Both the position numbers and the translations under genes were made by a program. Of a DNA stretch of 11,959 nt, positions 7,050 through 11,959 are shown one piece after another. The first letter of the stretch is position 1. Each line of letters starts with the position of its first letter. The stretch is from contig JAABPS010000046.1 of the NCBI GenBank assembly GCA_011391835.1, positions 1 through 11,959 on the forward strand, in the 5' to 3' direction. This DNA comes from Desulfobacteraceae bacterium (GTDB lineage Bacteria; Desulfobacterota; Desulfobacteria; Desulfobacterales; JAABPS01). A model generated the notes under the pieces. That model did no database searches and was not told where the DNA came from. It saw only the letters and a list, made by a program, of their open reading frames with translations.

Positions 7050-7946
7050 ATGGATCTATGGCAGTTAAATATCTTTTGCAAAGTTGTTGAGCTAAAAAGT
7101 TTCTCAAAAGCCGGCAATGCTGTAAATATTACACAACCAACGATCAGTACTCATATAAAAGAGCTTGAAAACGCCTTTGGCTGTAAGCTGATCGACCGGC
7201 TCCCAAAAGAGGCAATACCGACAAAAGCCGGAGAAATTCTTTACAGCTACGCCCGTCGAATGATTACGTTAAATGAAGAAGCAACTGCCGCTATTTCTCA
7301 ATTTCTTGGCAGAATGAATGGTGATTTAAAAGTTGGAGGGAGTACCATCCCAGGAACATATATTTTCCCAAAAGTCATAGGTGAATTTAAAATAAAATAT
7401 CCAGAAATTAATATTTCTATTTCAATTGGAGATACTCAAAGTATTATAAACCAGGTCATCAATGGCGCTATCGAGCTTGGCATAGTTGGCGCTGACCCCA
7501 AAAACGACAAGATTATTCATCTTAAGCTGATGGAAGATAAAATGTGCCTGATCGTTCCTCCCCATCATAAATGGGCTAACCATAACACCATATCTCTAAC
7601 AATGCTTCTTAAGGAACCATTTATATCCCGTGGACATGGGTCAGGAACCTTAAAATCAACTAATGATATTCTTTCCAAAAAAAATCTCAGCATAAATAAT
7701 TTAAATGTTGTCGCACAAATGGGAAGTACTGAAGCCGTAAAACAGGGAATCAAAAACGGGGTTGGCATCTCGATAGTTTCTACCCTGGCTGTATCGGATG
7801 AAATTGAAGCTGGGACGTTAAAAGCAATTGATATTAAAGATCTCAACCTCTTCAGGCATTTTTATTTAATCAAGCATAAGCAGCGAACCCTCACACCGCT
7901 TAGCGCCATGTTTGAAATCTACTTAAGAAATGCATTTAACATATAA
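7050..7946 (+). CDS. LysR-family transcriptional regulator
   Basis: This 298-residue LysR-type regulator has the standard winged helix-turn-helix at residues 1-60 (SFSKAGNAVNITQPTISTHI, 17-36). A linker helix covers about 60-90. A periplasmic-binding-protein-like effector domain runs from about 91 (GDLKVGGSTIPGTYIFP), with NGVGISIVS near 237-245. The N-terminal wording and the GGSTIPGTY stretch recall a LysR subgroup annotated as selenium-metabolism-associated in Deltaproteobacteria and Clostridia. I give this from memory, and no selenium gene lies in the window. LysR regulators usually act on a divergent neighbour, but this one follows coaD by 16 nt in the same direction, so its targets are probably elsewhere. 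Ribosome binding is weak: AGGG at 7032-7035 lies 14 nt before the ATG, at the coaD stop. The effector is unknown. Confidence 0.92.
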   Translation: MDLWQLNIFCKVVELKSFSKAGNAVNITQPTISTHIKELENAFGCKLIDRLPKEAIPTKAGEILYSYARRMITLNEEATAAISQFLGRMNGDLKVGGSTIPGTYIFPKVIGEFKIKYPEINISISIGDTQSIINQVINGAIELGIVGADPKNDKIIHLKLMEDKMCLIVPPHHKWANHNTISLTMLLKEPFISRGHGSGTLKSTNDILSKKNLSINNLNVVAQMGSTEAVKQGIKNGVGISIVSTLAVSDEIEAGTLKAIDIKDLNLFRHFYLIKHKQRTLTPLSAMFEIYLRNAFNI

Positions 7947-7971
7947 ACCCAGTCAATAGCTATAACGATTA

Positions 7972-7991
7972 AATGAGTATTATATCTCATT
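7972..7991. terminator. Weak hairpin between convergent genes, possible bidirectional terminator
   Basis: AATGAG (7972-7977) and CTCATT (7986-7991) form a perfect 6-bp stem around an 8-nt AT-rich loop. It lies between the LysR stop and the pcm stop and includes the pcm stop codon. The minus strand continues with TTTAATC, a short T stretch; the plus strand has no T run. The stem has little G+C, so termination would be inefficient. Confidence 0.25.
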
Positions 7992-8636
7992 CCATCCGTG
8001 CGTTCCCACTAATTTGACAAACCTGCATCCACCCAGATCCACCTTATGAATACCCTTTTCGTCTTTGTAAAGCTTTATTAATTTCTGTGAATACTGATCC
8101 CCCACAGGAATGACCATACGACCGCCTGTCGATAGTTGATCAATGAGTGATTCAGGTATTTCAGGTGCGCCGGCTGTTACAATAATTCCATCAAAAGGGC
8201 TCTCGTCTTTCCAGCCTGAAGATCCGTCAGAATACTTTGTTAGTATATTATGATAGTGTAGCTTATCAAAAAGTTTGCGGGCTTTAATAAATAATGAATG
8301 TATTCTTTCGATGGTATACACACGAGATACAATTTCCGAAAGAATGGCTGCCTGATATCCGGATCCTGTGCCTATCTCCAATACGCGGCTTTCCTTGCTT
8401 ACCTCTAATGCTTGGGTCATCTCTGCTACTATATATGGCTGCGAAATGGTTTGTTTTTCACCAATTGGAAGAGGGAAATCGCCGTATGCCTGGTCCATCA
8501 ATGCTTCATTTACAAAAAGATGTCTTGGAACCTTTTGAAAGGCCTGTATGACGTTCACATCTGTAATACCGCGCGCTTCAATCTGCCGGCCGACCATCTC
8601 TGCTCGCTGGCGCGCATATTTCATCGCTTCTTTCAC
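7980..8636 (-). CDS. pcm: Protein-L-isoaspartate O-methyltransferase (Pcm)
   Basis: Pcm methylates abnormal L-isoaspartyl residues with S-adenosylmethionine and starts their repair to aspartate in ageing proteins. The 218 residues fit the family. Typical features are RQIEARGITDVNVIQAFQKV (17-36), VPRHLFV, the substrate-site GEKQTISQPYIVA (59-71), the SAM motif VLEIGTGSGYQAAIL (85-99), FDGIIVTAGAPEIPESLI (148-165), GGRMVIPVG and the terminal FVKLVGTHGW. The longest frame starts at GTG (8636-8634). ATG at 8624-8622, four codons later, is equally possible, and neither has a strong Shine-Dalgarno sequence. It converges on the LysR gene and follows the folate cyclo-ligase by 109 nt on the same strand. 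That gap holds no gene or clear promoter that I can support, so co-transcription from the cyclo-ligase promoter is likely. Confidence 0.96.
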   Translation of the reverse strand: MKEAMKYARQRAEMVGRQIEARGITDVNVIQAFQKVPRHLFVNEALMDQAYGDFPLPIGEKQTISQPYIVAEMTQALEVSKESRVLEIGTGSGYQAAILSEIVSRVYTIERIHSLFIKARKLFDKLHYHNILTKYSDGSSGWKDESPFDGIIVTAGAPEIPESLIDQLSTGGRMVIPVGDQYSQKLIKLYKDEKGIHKVDLGGCRFVKLVGTHGWNEI

Positions 8637-8745
8637 TATACGTTTGTCTTTTTTATAAGTCTATACATGCAACAAAATACAAGACATGGCTCCAACAAGT
8701 GTGGTGTGTATGTAAAACGCAAGAAGTATTTTGCAAAGATAGCAT

Positions 8746-9333
8746 TTAAATTTTATATATTACCCGCTTATCCGTAACAATGATGTCAACATGCTTATCG
8801 TGGGAATCCATAGGAACCTGCGGGAGGATTTGCTCATCTAACGCAAGCGCGACTTTTCTGGTTGTATTGGCAAGTTTTGGGATAAATCTGTCGTAATAGC
8901 CCTCACCAGTACCAATCCTACCTCCCTTCTCGTCAAAAGCAAGGCCTGGAATTATTGCAATATCAATACTTTCGATAGGCACGAGCTTGCATCTATTGAT
9001 ATTGGGTTCTAAGACGCCTCGCCTGCCAGCCACCATATCCGTTTCGAGATGGTCAACTTTCATCAGTTTCATCTCATGCTTCTCATTTTGAAAGGCAGGC
9101 AGCACAACGATTTTATTTTGTGCCAAACACCTTTCCAGGATACCGTTTGTAGGCACTTCACCCTCTTTCCCCACATAAAGCAATGCAATGGAAGACTCTA
9201 AAAAATTGGCAAGTTCAAATAAGTTATTTTCAATTGCCTTGATTCGTTTTAATAAATCCTTTTCAGAGATTTTAGCAATCATCATCTTGATGTCATTTCT
9301 TATTTCAATCTTTTTTTCCTGCAGTTCATCCAT
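8746..9333 (-). CDS. 5-formyltetrahydrofolate cyclo-ligase
   Basis: This enzyme uses ATP to convert 5-formyltetrahydrofolate (folinate) to 5,10-methenyltetrahydrofolate, returning a stored or inhibitory folate to one-carbon metabolism. The 195-residue length is normal. The N-terminal part is a lysine- and glutamate-rich helical region (about 1-45). The family motifs follow: IALLYVGKEGEV (49-60), VVLPAF (76-81), GVLEP (106-110), IDIAIIPGLAFDEKGGRIG (123-141) and the nucleotide-binding GTGEGYYDRF (141-150), with the usual late aspartate-rich HDKHVDIIVTD. The start is secure: GAGGAG lies 7 nt before the ATG. It diverges from serS and precedes pcm on the same strand. In Enterobacteria this gene (ygfA/fau) follows the 6S RNA gene. 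I looked for 6S RNA upstream and did not recognise it. Confidence 0.95.
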   Translation of the reverse strand: MDELQEKKIEIRNDIKMMIAKISEKDLLKRIKAIENNLFELANFLESSIALLYVGKEGEVPTNGILERCLAQNKIVVLPAFQNEKHEMKLMKVDHLETDMVAGRRGVLEPNINRCKLVPIESIDIAIIPGLAFDEKGGRIGTGEGYYDRFIPKLANTTRKVALALDEQILPQVPMDSHDKHVDIIVTDKRVIYKI

Positions 9334-9363
9334 GAAGGGTCTCCTCTAATAAACTTTTTATAA

Positions 9364-9392
9364 TATATAAAAGATTTTATAAAATAAGTCAA
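9364..9392 (-). promoter_or_regulatory. Candidate sigma-70-type promoter for the folate cyclo-ligase gene
   Basis: On the minus strand TTGACT (9392-9387, 5 of 6 to consensus) is followed after 17 nt by TATATA (9369-9364, 4 of 6). A TATATT shifted two bases downstream is an alternative -10. Transcription would start near 9357, giving a leader of about 24 nt that contains the GAGGAG ribosome site. Spacing and position are good. Confidence 0.55.
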
Positions 9393-9404
9393 CCTATAAT
9401 AATC

Positions 9405-9420
9405 ATTGACTAAATTGACT
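9405..9420 (+). repeat. Tandem ATTGACT repeat between the divergent genes
   Basis: ATTGACT occurs at 9405-9411 and again at 9414-9420, a 9-bp period. A third TTGACT lies inverted at 9392-9387 on the minus strand. The second tandem copy is the probable serS -35 and the inverted one the probable cyclo-ligase -35. The middle copy has no matching -10 and may be a duplicated -35, part of an operator, or chance. Confidence 0.45.
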
Positions 9421-9443
9421 CTTCATGTTAAAAAATTTTTAAT
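9415..9443 (+). promoter_or_regulatory. Candidate sigma-70-type promoter for serS-thrC
   Basis: TTGACT (9415-9420, 5 of 6) is followed after exactly 17 nt by TTTAAT (9438-9443, 5 of 6). This is the best-formed promoter in the window. Transcription would start near 9450, leaving a leader of about 137 nt before serS. Within the 253-nt divergent gap I see no gene, only this promoter, the opposing one and the hairpins. Confidence 0.6.
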
Positions 9444-9451
9444 GCTTAAAA

Positions 9452-9578
9452 GGTTGCAAGGGTAACCGTTTCATTATATCAATAACTCGCTTAACTCTAA
9501 GCAAGTACGAATCGCGCCATCTTGCATCATTTCCTGTTTTAACCAAGTTGTATTTTTAAAGAAAAGTATTCTGAATAC
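9452..9578 (+). promoter_or_regulatory. Structured 5' leader of serS with three hairpins
   Basis: Three hairpins can be drawn in the predicted serS leader. GGTTGC (9452-9457) pairs with GTAACC (9462-9467) with one G-U pair and a 4-nt loop. GCTTA (9489-9493) pairs with TAAGC (9498-9502) around a 4-nt loop. GTATTC (9566-9571) and GAATAC (9573-9578) form a perfect inverted repeat 8 nt before the start codon; a realistic loop would open it to GTAT/ATAC. Competing pairings exist: TGCAAG (9455-9460) with CTTGCA (9521-9526), and GCAAG (9501-9505) with CTTGC (9521-9525). No U-run follows any stem, so this is not a clear intrinsic attenuator, and I recognise no T-box. A control role is speculative. 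Confidence 0.3.
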
Positions 9579-9586
9579 ATAGTATT

Positions 9587-10861
9587 ATGCTGGATATTAA
9601 ATTACTAAGACAACATAACGATATCATAAAAAAAGCGCTTGCTGATCGCGGTGAAGATTTCGACATCAAAACCTTACAGGTAATTGATGAAAAGCACCGA
9701 TCTATTCTTTCTGAACTTGAGGCCCTAAGATACCGTAAAAATAAGGCGTCTGAACAGGTTGCTCAGATGAAAAAGAAGGGAGAAAATGCAGATGATATTG
9801 TTTCAGAGATGAAATCGGTTTCTGACAAAATTAAAATCCTCAATGACGAACTGTCAGATAGTGACGCGACAATCCATCAGATCCTTTTAAATCTACCCAA
9901 TATCCCACATGGTTCAGTCCCGATCGGAAAGGACAGCTCTCAAAACCCGATTGTTAAAAAAGTTGGCAGTATACCCAGGGTTGATTTTGAACAGAAACCG
10001 CATTGGGATCTCGGAGAAAAACTGAACATATTTGACTTTGAGCGGGCCGCTAAAATAACCGGCGCCCGCTTCCCGCTTTATATCGGAGCCGGGGCCAAAC
10101 TTGAACGCGCTTTAATTAATTATATGCTTGACCTTCATACAACTCAACACGGTTATACAGAGGTTCTCCCGCCATTTATGGTCAATCGTTTAAGCATGAC
10201 AAATACAGGTCAACTACCTAAATTTAAAGAAGATCTTTTCAAAATTGATGGATGGGATTATTTCATGATTCCAACTGCTGAGGTGCCAGTTACCAATATA
10301 CACCAGGATGAAATTTTGGATGAAGATGCTCTCCCAATTTTATATACTGCCTATACCCCCTGCTTCCGCTCAGAGGCTGGATCGTACGGCAAGGACACCC
10401 GGGGATTAATCCGTCAGCATCAATTTAACAAGGTCGAACTGGTCAAATTTACAAGACCTGAATCCTCCTATGAAGAACTGGAAAAGCTCTTAAACGATGC
10501 AGAAGCTGTCTTGAAAAATCTCGAACTTCCGTATCAGGTCGTTACGCTGTGTACTGGAGACTTAGGCTTTAGCGCTGCTAAAACGTATGATATTGAAGTC
10601 TGGATGCCTGGTCAGCATGTTTACCGAGAAATTTCTTCTTGCAGCAATTTTGAAGATTTCCAGGCAAGACGGGCAAATATACGGTTTAAAGAAAAAGGCA
10701 AAAAGGGTACAAAACTGGTGCATACATTAAATGGTTCGGGGCTTGCGGTTGGCCGCACGCTTGCTGCGTTGCTTGAAAATTTTCAACAGCCGGACGGATC
10801 GGTTGTTATTCCTAAAGTTTTAAGACCTTATATGAACGGAATGGATAAGATTCAGCCATGA
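9587..10861 (+). CDS. serS: Seryl-tRNA synthetase (SerRS)
   Basis: SerRS is a class II synthetase that charges tRNA-Ser (and tRNA-Sec where present) with serine. The 424 residues match bacterial SerRS. The N-terminus MLDIKLLRQHNDIIKKAL is typical and leads into the long antiparallel coiled-coil arm (about 30-105) that grips the tRNA long variable arm. The catalytic core begins near 120, with the motif 1 region at RALINYML. Motif 2 lies around CFRSEAGSYGKDTRGLIRQH and the following FNKVE. LNGSGLAVGRTLAALLEN is motif 3, with the ATP-binding arginine. TAEVPVTN (substrate loop) is also present. No active-site loss is apparent. The ATG lacks a Shine-Dalgarno sequence and is preceded by an inverted repeat at 9566-9578. 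The stop TGA overlaps the thrC ATG, indicating an operon. Confidence 0.98.
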   Translation: MLDIKLLRQHNDIIKKALADRGEDFDIKTLQVIDEKHRSILSELEALRYRKNKASEQVAQMKKKGENADDIVSEMKSVSDKIKILNDELSDSDATIHQILLNLPNIPHGSVPIGKDSSQNPIVKKVGSIPRVDFEQKPHWDLGEKLNIFDFERAAKITGARFPLYIGAGAKLERALINYMLDLHTTQHGYTEVLPPFMVNRLSMTNTGQLPKFKEDLFKIDGWDYFMIPTAEVPVTNIHQDEILDEDALPILYTAYTPCFRSEAGSYGKDTRGLIRQHQFNKVELVKFTRPESSYEELEKLLNDAEAVLKNLELPYQVVTLCTGDLGFSAAKTYDIEVWMPGQHVYREISSCSNFEDFQARRANIRFKEKGKKGTKLVHTLNGSGLAVGRTLAALLENFQQPDGSVVIPKVLRPYMNGMDKIQP

Positions 10862-11959
10862 AACTGGAACACTTCCCTGAAGATATCAAACCTTTTATCA
10901 TTCCCAAACAGGAGGGGGAACTTGTGTACCGTTGTCTTGGCTGTGGAACGGAATTTGGGGTTGAGGCGTTGTTATACACCTGCCCTGCCTGCGGCCAGCT
11001 TCTTCTCATTGAAGATCTTCATTTCAACCGGTTAAAAAATATATCAGGACATACCTGGAAACGTATTTTTGACTATCGAAAAATGCTTTCTATCCCCCAA
11101 CTAAAGGGGGTATTTCGGTATCACGAATTCATCGGATCCATGATCCCGCTTGAATCCATTGTATATCTTGGCGAAGGTCACACCCCTATTGTTGAGGCCA
11201 GCTCCGTATTTAAGGAAAAAGTCGGCCTGAAATTTTATTTCAAAAATGACGGCCAAAACCCCAGCGCTTCTTTTAAAGATCGAGGAATGGCCGTTGCATT
11301 GAGCTATCTCAATTATTTAATTCAGCAAAAGAAGTTGTCAGATATTATCGCTGTTTGCGCTTCTACCGGTGATACCTCAGCCGCCGCCGCCTTATACGCA
11401 TCATACCTGCAGCCAGATATCAAATCCGTTGTGCTTCTTCCCCATAAAAAGGTAACCCCTCAGCAGGTGTCGCAAGCACTTGGAAGCGGCGCGGTGGTCT
11501 TTGAAATCCCTGGTGTTTTTGATGATTGTATGAAAGTCGTTGAAAATCTTTCCGAACGATTCAATGTTGCGCTCTTAAATTCTAAAAATGCCTGGAGGAT
11601 TTTGGGCCAAGAATCCTACTCCTATGAAGTTGCTCAGGACTTTGATTATGATCTAACCCATATCGCTGTTCTATTACCCATTGGCAATGCCGGCAATATA
11701 ACTGCAGTAATGAGCGGATTTTTGAAGTTTTTTGAAACTGGAATTATCAGCACCCTGCCTAAAATCATTGGCGTTCAATCTGAGCATGCAGATCCGGTAT
11801 ATCGCTATTATTTAGAACCCGATGCCAATAAGCGAGAATTTAAATCAATACCTGTTAAACCCAGCGTGGCCCAGGCTGCCATGATCGGCAATCCAGTCTC
11901 AATGCCCAGAGTGATCCATTTTGTGGATGCCTATAATAAAAAATCAGATCGGAAGAGCA
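10858..11959 (+). CDS. thrC: Threonine synthase with N-terminal zinc ribbon (3' end missing)
   Basis: Threonine synthase uses pyridoxal phosphate to convert O-phosphohomoserine to threonine. The visible 367 codons show an N-terminal zinc ribbon with C26/C29 (RCLGCG) and C42/C45 (TCPACG). The fold-type II PLP core follows: LGEGHTPIVEA (104-114), NPSASFKDRGMAVAL (134-148) with Schiff-base K140, ASTGDTSAAAALYASY (168-183), LPIGNAGN (273-280) and AAMIGNPVS (340-348). The zinc ribbon and early motifs match the longer threonine synthases of Archaea, Deltaproteobacteria and some Firmicutes rather than the E. coli type. The start overlaps the serS stop as ATGA, so translation is probably coupled. The gene runs off the window end; its C-terminal part is missing. 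Codons 364-367 (DRKS) fall inside a sequence identical to Illumina adapter and should not be trusted as protein. Confidence 0.95.
   Translation, partial: MKLEHFPEDIKPFIIPKQEGELVYRCLGCGTEFGVEALLYTCPACGQLLLIEDLHFNRLKNISGHTWKRIFDYRKMLSIPQLKGVFRYHEFIGSMIPLESIVYLGEGHTPIVEASSVFKEKVGLKFYFKNDGQNPSASFKDRGMAVALSYLNYLIQQKKLSDIIAVCASTGDTSAAAALYASYLQPDIKSVVLLPHKKVTPQQVSQALGSGAVVFEIPGVFDDCMKVVENLSERFNVALLNSKNAWRILGQESYSYEVAQDFDYDLTHIAVLLPIGNAGNITAVMSGFLKFFETGIISTLPKIIGVQSEHADPVYRYYLEPDANKREFKSIPVKPSVAQAAMIGNPVSMPRVIHFVDAYNKKSDRKS
11946..11959 (+). other. Probable residual Illumina adapter at the sequence end
   Basis: The last 14 bases, AGATCGGAAGAGCA, equal the first bases of the standard Illumina TruSeq read-1 adapter. 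A 14-base match placed exactly at the terminus is very unlikely by chance. The first A could also be genuine because it completes a TCA codon. True genomic sequence therefore ends at 11945 or 11946, and the window end is probably a contig end. Confidence 0.9.

Noticed and set aside
9334..9586. Possible 6S RNA (ssrS) upstream of the folate cyclo-ligase gene, as in Enterobacteria
   Set aside because: On the minus strand I could not draw the long closing stem with a large central bubble that defines 6S RNA. The gap is taken up by divergent promoters. A covariance-model search would settle it.
1..11959. CRISPR arrays, transposases, attachment sites, toxin-antitoxin pairs, defence systems, tRNA or rRNA genes
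   Set aside because: I read both strands for direct-repeat arrays, transposase motifs and RNA genes and saw none. Nearly all the sequence is accounted for by conserved housekeeping genes, and no gap exceeds 300 bases.

Overview
This is an ordinary chromosomal housekeeping segment from an AT-rich Gram-negative bacterium. By eye it is roughly 40% G+C. LpxC shows that the organism makes lipid A. The gene neighbourhood is YifB / LpxC / DUF4390 / NtrY-NtrX-type two-component pair / RsmD / CoaD / LysR / Pcm / 5-FCL / SerS / ThrC. Together with the protein wording, this most resembles Desulfobacterota, probably Desulfobacterales. That assignment rests on remembered family resemblance, not on a search. 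I see no mobile element, CRISPR array, phage gene, tRNA or rRNA.

Layout. Positions 1-388 (minus strand) hold the N-terminal part of a YifB/ComM-family protein cut by the window edge. A divergent promoter region (389-623) separates it from a long co-directional run on the plus strand: lpxC (624-1529), a DUF4390 secreted or membrane-anchored protein (1651-2220), an NtrY-type sensor kinase (2257-4494), an NtrX-type sigma-54 activator (4529-5893), rsmD (5926-6480), coaD (6542-7033) and a LysR regulator (7050-7946). The gaps after lpxC are 121, 36, 34, 32, 61 and 16 nt, so much of this may be one transcript. Facing it on the minus strand are pcm (7980-8636) and, upstream of pcm, 5-formyltetrahydrofolate cyclo-ligase (8746-9333). 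A second divergent promoter region (9334-9586) leads to serS (9587-10861), which overlaps thrC (from 10858) by ATGA. thrC runs off the right end.

Function. The genes cover lipid A synthesis, signal transduction to sigma-54, ribosomal RNA modification, coenzyme A synthesis, protein repair, folate metabolism, seryl-tRNA charging and threonine synthesis. The kinase and regulator form an evident pair, with DUF4390 as a likely periplasmic partner. The other links are chromosomal neighbourhood rather than a pathway.

Main points for a second look. The last 14 bases match the start of the common Illumina adapter, so the final residues of thrC are probably artefact. The NtrX-type regulator carries GAFAGA in place of the sigma-54-contacting GAFTGA. 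The predicted serS leader of about 137 nt contains three hairpins and alternative pairings. I did not find an undescribed biological system here.
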